Shown: positions 1 to 5,888, numbered from the stretch's first letter. The stretch: DNA of 7,165 nucleotides from an uncultured Paracoccaceae bacterium (GCA_937927885.1 CALEZJ010000379.1:1-7165); one strand, 5' to 3'. Notes: generated by a model not told the origin, from the sequence alone. A program made the numbers and translations.

Positions 1-309
1 GCCCTTGTGCAACCCCTGTTCATCTCGATCGATCCCGAACGGGATCGCAGACTGGGGCTGGCCGAGTTCACCGCGGCCTTCCACCCGTCGATCATCGGGC
101 TTGCCGGAGACGAGGCACAGACCCGCGCCGCTGCAGACAGCTTCCGCATTTTCTACGCGCGCGAGGGTGATGCCACAGCCACCGACGGCTACACCATGTC
201 GCACAGCCCGGCGCTCTACCTTATCGGGCCTACCGGCGACTGGTTGCGTCAGTTCACCTATGGCACGCCCGCCGCCGATATCCTTGCCGACCTTCAATCC
301 AGATTGTGA
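1..309 (+). CDS. SCO1/SenC family copper chaperone, C-terminal part (5' end outside window)
   Basis: The reading frame is open from base 1, so the gene starts upstream of the window; a GTG at 7 is internal. The visible ~102 residues are the C-terminal half of an SCO/SenC thioredoxin-fold protein: the ISIDPERD strand-turn that follows the CxxxC region in this family, and the distal copper-ligand His in TMSHSP (codon 202-204) before a hydrophobic strand (ALYLIG). The CxxxC motif itself must lie upstream and cannot be checked. SCO proteins bind Cu in the periplasm, usually membrane-anchored, and help assemble the CuA site of cytochrome c oxidase subunit II. The stop overlaps the next gene's GTG start (GTGA, 306-309), suggesting translational coupling. 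It is a divergent paralogue of the complete SCO gene at 767, sharing the DPERD motif but little else. Confidence 0.88.
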   Translation, partial: ALVQPLFISIDPERDRRLGLAEFTAAFHPSIIGLAGDEAQTRAAADSFRIFYAREGDATATDGYTMSHSPALYLIGPTGDWLRQFTYGTPAADILADLQSRL

Positions 310-785
310 ACCCCATGAAATCCCTGATCCTCTCAGCCCTCCTCACCTTGTCCGCCACCCCCGTGCTGGCCTGCGAAACCTTCACCTTGGGCGATCTGAC
401 CATTGAACACGCCTGGTCCCGCGCCACCATCGGCGCGGACCGGCCGGGGGTGTTCTATGTCGAGATCACCAACAACGGCAGCACAGATGATGCGCTGATC
501 GGCATCGCGACACCTGCGGCTGGCATGCCGATGCTGCACGAAACCGTGGTGACCGACGGCATCGCCTCGATGCCGCATGCCATGTCGATCCCGGTTCCGG
601 CTGGCCAAACCGTCGAGCTGGCGCCCGGCGGCTATCACGGGATGCTGATGGGCCTGACCGCGACACTGGCCGAAGGCGACAGTTTCACGGTGACGCTGAG
701 CTTCCAGAATGCGGGCGAAGTTGCCGTCAATGTCGAGGTTTTGTCTCTGCGGGCGGAGGGTCCAGATTGCGACGACGCCAACTGA
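306..785 (+). CDS. PCu(A)C periplasmic copper chaperone
   Basis: This 159-residue protein carries the complete PCu(A)C copper site: H78, M89, H111 and M113, which exactly fits H-X10-M-X21-H-X-M. The family binds Cu(I) in the periplasm and passes it to SCO proteins or directly to the CuA centre of cytochrome oxidase. Residues 4-22 form a signal peptide (Lys, hydrophobic core, then PVLA) followed by Cys23. The VLAC sequence is a marginal lipobox, so a lipoprotein is possible but not shown. The GTG start at 306 overlaps the upstream stop by four bases; ATG at 315 is an alternative that removes three residues and leaves the signal peptide intact. Neither has a strong ribosome binding site, which fits translational coupling. 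The 3' end overlaps the next gene by 19 bases. The SCO-PCu(A)C-SCO order supports a role in copper delivery to a haem-copper oxidase. Confidence 0.9.
   Translation: MNPMKSLILSALLTLSATPVLACETFTLGDLTIEHAWSRATIGADRPGVFYVEITNNGSTDDALIGIATPAAGMPMLHETVVTDGIASMPHAMSIPVPAGQTVELAPGGYHGMLMGLTATLAEGDSFTVTLSFQNAGEVAVNVEVLSLRAEGPDCDDAN
755..769 (+). promoter_or_regulatory. Ribosome binding site fixing a TTG start for the second SCO gene
   Basis: GGAGG at 755-759, inside the end of the PCu(A)C gene, lies seven bases before TTG at 767. No ATG or GTG in this frame gives a complete N-terminal anchor. The TTG start gives MRRRQLILGLGG, a basic stretch followed by a hydrophobic segment, as expected for a membrane-anchored SCO protein. 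Confidence 0.7.
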
Positions 786-1366
786 TCCTTGGTCTGGGAG
801 GCGCGAGCGGTGCATTGGCCTTCACGCTCGGCCTCGGCTGGTTGCAAAGCCGCGGCCGCGCGCAGCCGCCCGCCGCGCTTCTGCCACTGCCCATCGGCGA
901 GATGGGCTTTGCCCTGACCAACCATCGCGGTGAACCGGTGCGCCCGGCAGACTGGATCGGCCGCCCGACCATGGCCTTCTTCGGCTTCACTTGGTGCCCC
1001 GATGTCTGCCCAACCACCCTCAGCGACATCTCGGGCTGGCTGGATGAGCTCGGGCCCGACGCCGACCGGTTGAACACCGTCTTCATCACCGTCGATCCCG
1101 AACGGGATACACAGCAAGTTCTGGCCGACTACCTGGCAAACTTCGATCCACGGATCACCGGCCTGACCGGCTCGCTGGCCGAGGTCGAACGCGCCGTCGC
1201 AGGCTTCCGCGCCCGGTTCGAAAAGGTGCCCCGCGACGGGGATTACACCATGGACCACACCGCCGGTGTGTTCCTGTTCCGCGCCGATGGGCGCTTTGCC
1301 AGCATCATCGACTACCACGAGGACCGCCGCTTCGCCCTGCCGAAGATCCGCAGGGTTCTGACCTGA
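767..1366 (+). CDS. SCO1/SenC family copper chaperone (complete)
   Basis: This 199-residue protein begins with three arginines and a hydrophobic segment (about residues 6-26) that probably anchors it in the inner membrane with the thioredoxin fold in the periplasm. The copper ligands are all present: C77 and C81 in TWCPDVCPT, and H164 in TMDHTAG. The TVDPERD turn (108-114) is typical of the family, and the length is usual for bacterial SCO proteins. Its role is metallation, or thiol reduction, of the CuA centre of cytochrome c oxidase subunit II, receiving copper from PCu(A)C. It starts at TTG 767, overlapping PCu(A)C by 19 bases, with a strong GGAGG site. Having two SCO genes around one PCu(A)C suggests that they act at different steps or on different oxidases; this is inference. 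Confidence 0.92.
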   Translation: MRRRQLILGLGGASGALAFTLGLGWLQSRGRAQPPAALLPLPIGEMGFALTNHRGEPVRPADWIGRPTMAFFGFTWCPDVCPTTLSDISGWLDELGPDADRLNTVFITVDPERDTQQVLADYLANFDPRITGLTGSLAEVERAVAGFRARFEKVPRDGDYTMDHTAGVFLFRADGRFASIIDYHEDRRFALPKIRRVLT

Positions 1367-1395
1367 CAGCCACACCTGTTTTTCCGGAGAGCCAC

Positions 1396-1872
1396 ATGAC
1401 CAACACACCCCTTCTGACCCGCCGCACGATGCTGCTGTCCGGCCTCGCCGTCGCGACTTTCGCGGCCAGTCCGGTGCGCAGCGCGGGCCCGTCGATCCAT
1501 GTCGTCAAGGGAACCGGCTGCGAATGCTGCAACGCTTGGGTCGCCTATCTTCGGGACGAGGGTTTCACCGTGACGGACGAGGAGCGCTACGGCACGCTCC
1601 TGATGACCTACAAGGCCGAAGTGGGTGTGCCTCAAAGAATGATCTCCTGCCACACAGGGATGATCGAGGGCTATGTGCTCGAAGGCCATGTCCCTGCGGC
1701 CGATATCAGGCGCCTGCTTGAGGAGCGGCCGGATGCGATCGGGCTTGCCGTTCCAGGGATGCCCTATGGATCGCCCGGGATGGGACCTGAAAGTCAGCGT
1801 GAGGCCTACGACGTCCTGCTGATCGGCCGCGATGGCTCAACCGAGGTCTTCACCCGCTATCTGGCCGCCTGA
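1396..1872 (+). CDS. DUF411 family metal-binding protein, exported
   Basis: This 158-residue protein starts at ATG 1396 after GGAGAG at 1386-1391, 30 bases beyond the SCO stop. The N-terminus has a twin Arg (R9-R10, TRRTMLLSG) and a hydrophobic stretch to about residue 24, a Sec or possibly Tat signal peptide. The mature domain has the features of DUF411: GCECC (41-45), SCHTG (84-88), EGHVPA (96-101) and GMPYGSPGM (121-129). These Cys, His and Met residues are the likely metal ligands. DUF411 proteins are found with copper and other metal resistance or oxidase-assembly genes; their biochemical role is poorly defined. As the last gene of the operon, it probably helps bind or detoxify periplasmic copper, which is inferred from context. 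No convincing terminator follows. Confidence 0.88.
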   Translation: MTNTPLLTRRTMLLSGLAVATFAASPVRSAGPSIHVVKGTGCECCNAWVAYLRDEGFTVTDEERYGTLLMTYKAEVGVPQRMISCHTGMIEGYVLEGHVPAADIRRLLEERPDAIGLAVPGMPYGSPGMGPESQREAYDVLLIGRDGSTEVFTRYLAA

Positions 1873-1891
1873 CAATTGTTTTGGCCGTGCT

Positions 1892-2171
1892 TCATGCCGC
1901 CTTCGGCCAACGGCGATGCAGGTTGTCGAAGAAGACGGCATGGGTGTGGTGGGGCCCGTGTTCTGACAGGTGGAGATAATCGGCGGGCAGGTCAGGAAGG
2001 TCGTTCCGCAAGATCGTCTGATCGTTCGCGGGCCAGAGGCGCAGCACCGCAACGAGACCAGCCGCACCGATGAGCGCCGTGACGCACAGACCGGGCACCG
2101 GCGCCGATCCCGCCGGCCAGCGGGTAGGTGACCAGCCAGCAGGCGAGCGAGAGGGCGAAGCTGCCATTCAT
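1892..2171 (-). pseudogene. Frameshifted, 5'-truncated remnant of an MFS-type transporter (C-terminal end)
   Basis: Two - strand frames together read as the end of a membrane transporter. From 2171 down to about 2100, one frame gives MNGSFALSLACWLVTYP and then a Gly-rich turn, a clear transmembrane helix. From about 2100 down to the stop at 1892, the next frame gives a second helix (VTALIGAAGLVAVLRLWP) and a His-rich polar tail (HLSEHGPHHTHAVFF, then DNLHRRWP). A single-base insertion, or a two-base loss, around 2089-2103 joins them. This resembles the last two helices and tail of an MFS permease, recognised by character only. Most of the gene is missing: upstream of 2171 the frame stays open for some codons but has no transporter-like sequence. 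It converges on the DUF411 gene with a 19-base gap. Two other readings are a sequencing error in an already truncated gene, or a short expressed 91-residue ORF; the broken helix argues against the latter. Confidence 0.6.
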
Positions 2172-2187
2172 GATGACCTTAGCGACT

Positions 2188-2280
2188 GACCGCCTTCTAG
2201 AGTGAGAGGAGTGCCGGTTTCCCGGTGACGGGTTGAGGGTCGGGAGAGTGGCTTCCGGCGCCTGTCACGGGAGATAGCCG
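2188..2280 (+). repeat. Shared leader element, copy A (upstream of DUF932 gene)
   Basis: This non-coding stretch aligns with the region before the gene at 4156. Shared blocks in order are CGGTTT, TGACGG, TGAGG, GGGAGAG, GGCTTCC, GCGCC, GTC and GGAGATA, ending at ATG. The inverted repeat that is perfect in copy B is degenerate here; only a small CCCG-GTGA-CGGG hairpin (2221-2232) is visible. The GGGAGA at 2269-2274 is the ribosome binding site for ATG 2281. Confidence 0.6.
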
Positions 2281-3480
2281 ATGGGCGTTGTGGAAGTTCT
2301 GGATTCGGTCGCACCGGCGCGGGCCGGTGGCTGGAAGGTGGATGTGAGCCGGGGTGAGCGGAACGGGCGGGTGTCGTCCGAATGGTTCAACCGGCCCGAT
2401 GACGAGCGGTATCTGTCGCTCGATGATCTCTGGGCATCGGTGAAGGGTCGGTCCGAGCGCAGCCGTAGCCGGGTGGTGCAGACGGCGGACATCCGTGTCG
2501 AGGCCGCACGCGACAACCCCGAGCGCTTGCACCTGATGCTGCCGAAAGCGCATGAACCCGTCGCTCCAACGCACTGGGCCTTCGGCCAGCTTGCCAGCAT
2601 CGTCGGCGCACCGGCCTCCTACCTGCGGCAGCTGCCCGCGCCGCTGGCAGGCATCAACCTGCAATACGGCCTGACCAATCACCGCGCCGAGCAGGTGAAG
2701 ACCTTCGAGACCGAAGATGGTCGCACGGAGTTGCGCGCGGTGACCGGCCCCGACTACGGCCGCATCCATGACCATGAACTGGTCGAGGCGGTGCAGCGCA
2801 TCGCGGGCAATGGCACGGGTGACACGCGCTGGAAGGTGCCGGGCGTGCTCGACTGGTCGACTGGGGTTTACAACCCCGATGTCGAGATCAGCCGCGACAC
2901 GACCACGCTCTATGCCTCGGACCGCGACGTCTTCCTGTTCCTCGTCGACGATCACAACCCGATCGAGGCGGGCCGGCTGCCGGATGGCTCTCCTGATCTC
3001 TACTTTCGGGGCTTCTATTGCTGGAACTCCGAGGTGGGGGCCAAGACCCTCGGCATGGCGAGCTTCTACCTGCGGGCGGTGTGCCAGAACCGCAACCTCT
3101 GGGGCGTCGAGGATTTCCAGGAGATCACGATCCGTCATTCCAAGTACGCCGCGTCTCGCTTCGCCCACGAGGCGGCCCCGGCGCTGACGCGGTTCGCCAA
3201 TTCCTCGCCGCAGGGGTTCGTGAACGGCATCAAGGCTGCGCGGCAGCAGATCGTCGCGCGGACGGACGAGGACAGGGATGACTTCCTGAGGAAGCGTGGC
3301 TTTTCGAAAGCCGAGTCGGGCAAGATCATCGAGAAGGTGCTGATGGAAGAGGGCCGCCCGCCGGAGTCGATCTTCGACTTCGTGCAGGGCATCACGCGGC
3401 TTGCCCGCGACAAGACCCAACAGGATGCCCGGCTCGACATGGAAGGGCGCGCCAAGAAGCTCCTCGACCGGGTCGGCTGA
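2281..3480 (+). CDS. DUF932 family phage/plasmid-like protein
   Basis: This 399-residue protein matches the DUF932 family (related to the phage/plasmid-like group TIGR03299) in overall character. It has a variable N-terminus to about residue 60. A central domain follows, with LTNHRAEQVKTF, the TGPDYGRIHDHELV segment, YASDRDVFLFLVDD, and YFRGFYCWNSEVGAKTLG near residues 130-260. The C-terminus is helical and charged (about 290-399) with RFANSSPQGFVNGIKAARQ. The function is not established; genes of this family are common on plasmids, prophages and integrative elements, often near RadC-like genes as here. No signal peptide or membrane segment is seen, so it should be cytoplasmic. ATG 2281 is supported by GGGAGA six bases upstream and by the shared leader. 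The gene looks intact. Confidence 0.85.
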   Translation: MGVVEVLDSVAPARAGGWKVDVSRGERNGRVSSEWFNRPDDERYLSLDDLWASVKGRSERSRSRVVQTADIRVEAARDNPERLHLMLPKAHEPVAPTHWAFGQLASIVGAPASYLRQLPAPLAGINLQYGLTNHRAEQVKTFETEDGRTELRAVTGPDYGRIHDHELVEAVQRIAGNGTGDTRWKVPGVLDWSTGVYNPDVEISRDTTTLYASDRDVFLFLVDDHNPIEAGRLPDGSPDLYFRGFYCWNSEVGAKTLGMASFYLRAVCQNRNLWGVEDFQEITIRHSKYAASRFAHEAAPALTRFANSSPQGFVNGIKAARQQIVARTDEDRDDFLRKRGFSKAESGKIIEKVLMEEGRPPESIFDFVQGITRLARDKTQQDARLDMEGRAKKLLDRVG

Positions 3481-3496
3481 CGTAGACCCCGACATA

Positions 3497-3523
3497 GCGA
3501 CCGCCTGCATCTGCGGCGGTCGC
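3497..3523 (+). terminator. Perfect 9-bp hairpin after the DUF932 gene, possible terminator
   Basis: GCGACCGCC (3497-3505) and GGCGGTCGC (3515-3523) form a perfect stem around a 9-base loop, 16 bases after the DUF932 stop. The tail is ACTTCCCCCTTC and lacks a T-run, so intrinsic termination would be weak. It could instead be a 3'-end stabiliser or part of the following leader. Confidence 0.5.
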
Positions 3524-3605
3524 ACTTCCCCCTTCAACAAGCACGCCACTAGCTCCGCCCCGAAAGGGCAGGGGGTTCCGGTGCGTGCAATTCAACGAGA
3601 CCCCC
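3497..3605 (+). repeat. Shared leader element, copy D (upstream of RadC-like gene)
   Basis: This 109-base stretch starts with the perfect hairpin at 3497-3523. Near its end it has TTCCGGTGC, matching TTCCGGCGC of copy A, followed by ACGAGACCCCCATG, which resembles the GGAGAYA..CC-ATG endings of the other copies. It is the most diverged of the four: the GGGAGAG block is replaced by a run of five Gs just before TTCCGG. A second small hairpin, GCCC-CGAAA-GGGC, lies in the middle. Confidence 0.4.
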
Positions 3606-4046
3606 ATGACCCCCCAGGAAGAAACCGTCATCCTCGAGGCCCGCGACATCCTCGGCCGCTATCTCAGCCAGAACCCGGTCATCGGCAGCTGGCAGGCGCT
3701 CATGGACTATTGCGCGCTGACCGTCCGCGGCCCCATCGAGCGTTTCCACGTCCTCTATCTCGACCGCAAGAACCGCATCATCTCCGATGAGCTTCTCTCG
3801 ACCGGCACGGTCGACCATGTCCCGGTCTATCCGCGCGAGGTAATCAAGCGAGCGCTGATGCTGAACGCCAGCGCCTTGATCCTGATCCACAACCACCCCT
3901 CGGGCGATCCGACGCCGTCGGAGGCCGATCTCAGCATGACCAAGGAAATCCAGAAGGGGTGCAGGTATCTCGGCCTAACGCTGCACGACCACATCATCGT
4001 CGGCGCCGGGACGGAGCTGAGCTTGCGGGCGGTCGGCAAGCTCTGA
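3606..4046 (+). CDS. RadC-like JAB/MPN domain protein, short form
   Basis: From ATG 3606 this is a 146-residue protein made almost entirely of the RadC-type JAB/MPN metal-binding domain. The JAMM motif is complete: E62 (IISDELL), H95 and H97 in HNHPSGDPTPS, and D108. The C-terminus has LGLTLHDHIIVG, typical of the family. Chromosomal RadC proteins are usually about 220-230 residues, with an N-terminal helix-hairpin-helix region that is missing here. Despite the name, a role in DNA repair is not supported for RadC, and the activity of the short mobile-element form is unknown; the motif would suit Zn-dependent hydrolysis. A GTG at 3585 is in frame and adds seven residues, but ATG 3606 fits the GAGA..CCCC-ATG start context of the neighbours better. 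Cytoplasmic. Confidence 0.88.
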   Translation: MTPQEETVILEARDILGRYLSQNPVIGSWQALMDYCALTVRGPIERFHVLYLDRKNRIISDELLSTGTVDHVPVYPREVIKRALMLNASALILIHNHPSGDPTPSEADLSMTKEIQKGCRYLGLTLHDHIIVGAGTELSLRAVGKL

Positions 4047-4065
4047 CGCGTCTTTCCGACCTGGC

Positions 4066-4097
4066 ACCGCCGCCCCTTCGAGGAAGAGGGCGGCGGT
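4066..4097 (+). terminator. Strong hairpin after the RadC-like gene, likely terminator
   Basis: ACCGCCGCCC (4066-4075) pairs perfectly with GGGCGGCGGT (4088-4097). An inner CTTC/GAAG stem with a single bulged A extends it to 14 base pairs. TTTGGTCTTT spans the end of the stem and the bases after it, a moderately T-rich tail. It begins 19 bases after the RadC stop and is the best terminator candidate in the window, although it also lies at the head of leader copy B. Confidence 0.6.
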
Positions 4098-4155
4098 TTG
4101 GTCTTTGACGGATGAGGCGGGGAGAGAGGCTTCCCGCGCCGTCGGAGATACTCCC
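4066..4155 (+). repeat. Shared leader element, copy B (upstream of hypothetical gene at 4156)
   Basis: This is the best-formed copy: a perfect hairpin (4066-4097), then TTTGGTCTTTGACGG, TGAGG, GGGGAGAG, GGCTTCC, GCGCC, GTC, GGAGATA and ATG 4156. It matches copy A through most of the 50 bases before the start codon. It shares the TTTGG..CTT and GGGGAGAGAG blocks with copy C. The following genes are unrelated, so the similarity belongs to the leader and not to a duplicated gene. Confidence 0.65.
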
Positions 4156-4674
4156 ATGTTCGACCTGCCCTTGCCGATCCACCCGACCGCCCACGCGCGG
4201 GGCATCCCGCCGCATTTTCCCTCGGGCGAGGCTGACCCCAGTCACCCCTTCGCCCTGACCCTGTCGCGCCGCACACCGGCTGATCTCATGTCAGGCCGCG
4301 CCGCCCCGCTGGTCCTCGCCCGCTTTGCGACGTTGGGTGAGGCCATGCTGAGGGCGATCGACCATGCCGAAGGGATCGCCCCTGACGCCGCGCCCCAGCT
4401 TCTGGCGATCCTCGATCGCGACGAGCGCCTTGTTCTGGCCGGGGCCGCCAGCGACCACGCCGTCGCCTGGTGCCACCCGGTAACGAGCGCGGTCGAGGCG
4501 AGGGGCGTGGTGACCGAGGCGAGCCAGCTGCGCGCGCAAGCCGGCTGCGCGGCCGCCTGGGGTGAGGCCGATCTGGCGGTTCGGCTGCGCCACCGCGCCG
4601 ATCTTCTGGACGGGCGTCTCGTCGACCCGCTCTGGCGCGCTTTCGCCGCCCGGGCGCTGCAACTCGCGGCGTGA
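4156..4674 (+). CDS. Hypothetical protein of plasmid-type accessory module
   Basis: I do not recognise this 172-residue protein. The frame is open from further upstream, but ATG 4156 has GGAG at 4144-4147 and sits at the same point relative to the shared leader as the neighbouring starts. The N-terminus (about 1-40) is rich in Pro and His and probably poorly ordered. The middle has FATLGEAMLRAIDHAEG and a short strand-like LLAILDRDERLVLAG. The C-terminal third is rich in Ala, Arg and Leu and should be helical (LAVRLRHRADLLDG). There are no membrane segments and no catalytic motif. It is probably a small cytoplasmic protein. Its coding character and the conserved start context make it a real gene; its function cannot be given. 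Confidence 0.7.
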   Translation: MFDLPLPIHPTAHARGIPPHFPSGEADPSHPFALTLSRRTPADLMSGRAAPLVLARFATLGEAMLRAIDHAEGIAPDAAPQLLAILDRDERLVLAGAASDHAVAWCHPVTSAVEARGVVTEASQLRAQAGCAAAWGEADLAVRLRHRADLLDGRLVDPLWRAFAARALQLAA

Positions 4675-4675
4675 C

Positions 4676-4775
4676 GCCCGAGAGGCAGAGGCGGGCAGGG
4701 GGGATTTGGAGCTTGTCCGGGGGAGAGAGATCGCCCGGCCCGGCTCTGATCCCTTCCCCTTACCGGAGACACCCG
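4676..4775 (+). repeat. Shared leader element, copy C (upstream of DUF6878-like gene)
   Basis: The spacer starts with a modest inverted repeat, GCCCG (4676-4680) and CGGGC (4692-4696), one base after the upstream stop. It continues with ATTTGGAGCTTGTCCGG, comparable to TTTGGTCTTTGACGG of copy B, then GGGAGAGAGA at 4721-4730, and ends with CCGGAGACACCCG before ATG 4776. The TTCCGGCGC block is not clear in this copy. It is longer than copy B because of a pyrimidine-rich insert (about 4749-4762). Confidence 0.5.
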
Positions 4776-5267
4776 ATGACCCTGAGTGAACCCACCCTCG
4801 CGCCCCCGATGGCGCCCTCGACCGTCGACATGGCACAGATCTTCGCGGCCCATGCCGAGCGTGCCGCTCGGATCGAAGCGCTACGCCCCGGCAACAAGGA
4901 CCGCCTCTTCGATGGCCTCATGGCCGCTGGCATCACCCATGTCACCGTGACCTTCGACGGTGCAGGGGACAGCGGCCAGATCGAAAGCATCGGCGCATGG
5001 TCCGGCGAGACCGCCGTTGATTTCCCCGCGACCGAGATCGCCTATGCTGCGCTGACCTGGGACGACCCCGAGGTCGAGATGCGGCAGCTCTCGCTGGAGG
5101 ATGTCGTCGAGCAGCTGGCCTACGACTTCCTCTCCGACACCCATGGCGGCTGGGAAAACAACGACGGCGCCTGGGGCGAGTTCTGCTTCGACGCCGCGGC
5201 CCGCTGCATCCACCTCGAGTTCAACGAGCGCTTCACCTCGTCCGAACTCTACACGCATGATTTCTGA
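4776..5267 (+). CDS. DUF6878-like hypothetical protein
   Basis: From ATG 4776, preceded by CCGGAGACACCCG, this is a 163-residue acidic cytoplasmic protein. The frame is open further upstream, but that part encodes the leader. It has a helical region (about 18-52, MAQIFAAHAERAARIEALR), a strand with THVTVTFDGAGDSGQIE, a helical EDVVEQLAYDFLSDTH, then GGWENNDGAWGEF and a final strand with LEFNERF. The GGWENNDGAxGEF signature is what I associate with DUF6878, a family of unknown function frequent on alphaproteobacterial plasmids; this is from memory and unchecked. It is followed after 10 bases by the DUF6915-like gene, a pairing that suggests a joint role. No membrane segment or nuclease motif is seen. 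Confidence 0.75.
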   Translation: MTLSEPTLAPPMAPSTVDMAQIFAAHAERAARIEALRPGNKDRLFDGLMAAGITHVTVTFDGAGDSGQIESIGAWSGETAVDFPATEIAYAALTWDDPEVEMRQLSLEDVVEQLAYDFLSDTHGGWENNDGAWGEFCFDAAARCIHLEFNERFTSSELYTHDF

Positions 5268-5277
5268 GGGGGCGGCG

Positions 5278-5655
5278 ATGGCACATCCCTATCACCACGC
5301 GCTGTCCTCAGTGAAAAAATGGGGCGGCACGGTCGACTGCTACTTGGCCGTGCATACTTGGTTCGACCAGAGCAAGGAGATCACTGCGGACTTCCGGCAC
5401 CGGGCGCTGCGCCACCATGCCGAGGGCATCTTCATGGCCGAGACGATTTTCGGGGCGACCCTCACGCTCTCGACCGGGCGCATCATCCCGACCCGCTGGG
5501 TCGGTGAGCAGCATGTGAAGGAAGATCTCGGTTTCATCCCGAGTTTCGCTGACTGGGTAAAGGCCATCCGGCCCGAGCCTTGGATGGGCCGGTCGGCGCG
5601 GATCGAGGCGCTGGTCGATCCGTATCTCGCCTCGCCCGTGGTCGAGGTCGCCTGA
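5278..5655 (+). CDS. DUF6915-like hypothetical protein
   Basis: From ATG 5278 this is a 125-residue protein with a distinctive start, MAHPYHHALSSVKKWGG. It continues with HTWFDQSKEITADFRHR, ALRHHAEGIFMAETIFG, WVGEQHVKEDLG and AIRPEPWMG. I associate these with DUF6915, a family of unknown function found on plasmids and phages of Proteobacteria; this is from memory and unchecked. The many His residues in short motifs (YHH, RHR, RHH, EQHV) could bind metal, but no known enzyme motif is evident. The ribosome binding site GAGGGGG overlaps the preceding stop codon, so the gene is probably translationally coupled to the DUF6878-like gene. The frame is open further upstream, but that part overlaps the DUF6878-like gene. 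Cytoplasmic. Confidence 0.78.
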   Translation: MAHPYHHALSSVKKWGGTVDCYLAVHTWFDQSKEITADFRHRALRHHAEGIFMAETIFGATLTLSTGRIIPTRWVGEQHVKEDLGFIPSFADWVKAIRPEPWMGRSARIEALVDPYLASPVVEVA

Positions 5656-5656
5656 C

Positions 5657-5854
5657 ATGACTGACCCGGCCTATCAGCGGCTCGGCTTGCCCGCGACGGC
5701 TTCGCCCTACACCGTCCTGCGGTCAGCAGTCCGGGCGCTTCATCCCGACACGCGCGCCGTTCGCGGCTTCCGGGCAGCGCGCAAGCGCTTCTATCAGCAG
5801 ATGCTCTGCGCGCATGCCGCGCGACAGGCGGCGGGCGACGATCCGGACAGCTGA
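5657..5854 (+). CDS. Small hypothetical protein with J-domain-like HPD motif
   Basis: This 65-residue basic protein starts at ATG 5657, one base after the preceding stop, so it is almost certainly translated by coupling; GAGG lies at 5644-5647. It begins AYQRLGLPATAS, continues with a helix (PYTVLRSAVRAL), then HPD, then a basic helix (FRAARKRFYQQMLCAHAAR). The order Y..LG, helix, HPD, basic helix recalls the start of a DnaJ J domain. The stretch from the AS turn to HPD is about three residues shorter than usual, so this is at most a diverged J-like fold and may be chance. No known function. It ends before a hairpin, so it may be the last gene of the 4776-5854 operon. Confidence 0.65.
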   Translation: MTDPAYQRLGLPATASPYTVLRSAVRALHPDTRAVRGFRAARKRFYQQMLCAHAARQAAGDDPDS

Positions 5855-5888
5855 TCGCTCCCAACCACCCCTTCATCCTGACACAGCG

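Noticed and set aside
29..45. A 17-base stretch with a palindrome (ATCCCG-AA-CGGGAT) repeated at about 1091-1107
   Set aside because: Both copies encode the same conserved DPERD motif of SCO proteins in the same codons, so the repeat and palindrome follow from the protein sequence.
635..1408. A 257-codon - strand frame across the PCu(A)C end and the SCO gene
   Set aside because: It is antisense to two genes with complete copper motifs and shows no recognisable protein features; explained by GC bias.
1866..1890. Terminator after the DUF411 gene
   Set aside because: Only a 4-bp GGCC stem and a CAATTG palindrome are visible, too weak to call.
1892..2167. A complete 91-residue - strand gene
   Set aside because: Its N-terminal third is low-complexity Pro/Ser/Arg, whereas the neighbouring frame over the same bases gives a clean transmembrane helix. 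A frameshifted remnant explains both halves better.
2197..3549. A 450-codon open frame on the - strand opposite the DUF932 gene
   Set aside because: It is antisense to a well-supported protein and its translation is rich in Arg, His and Leu with no domain character. Long antisense frames are common in GC-rich genes with strong third-position bias.
4105..4155. A longer N-terminus for the hypothetical gene, starting at 4105
   Set aside because: The extra 17 codons cover the shared leader, which is also found before unrelated genes, and ATG 4156 has its own ribosome binding site.
4671..4775. A longer N-terminus for the DUF6878-like gene
   Set aside because: It would translate leader copy C, and the start at 4776 has GGAGA at conserved spacing.
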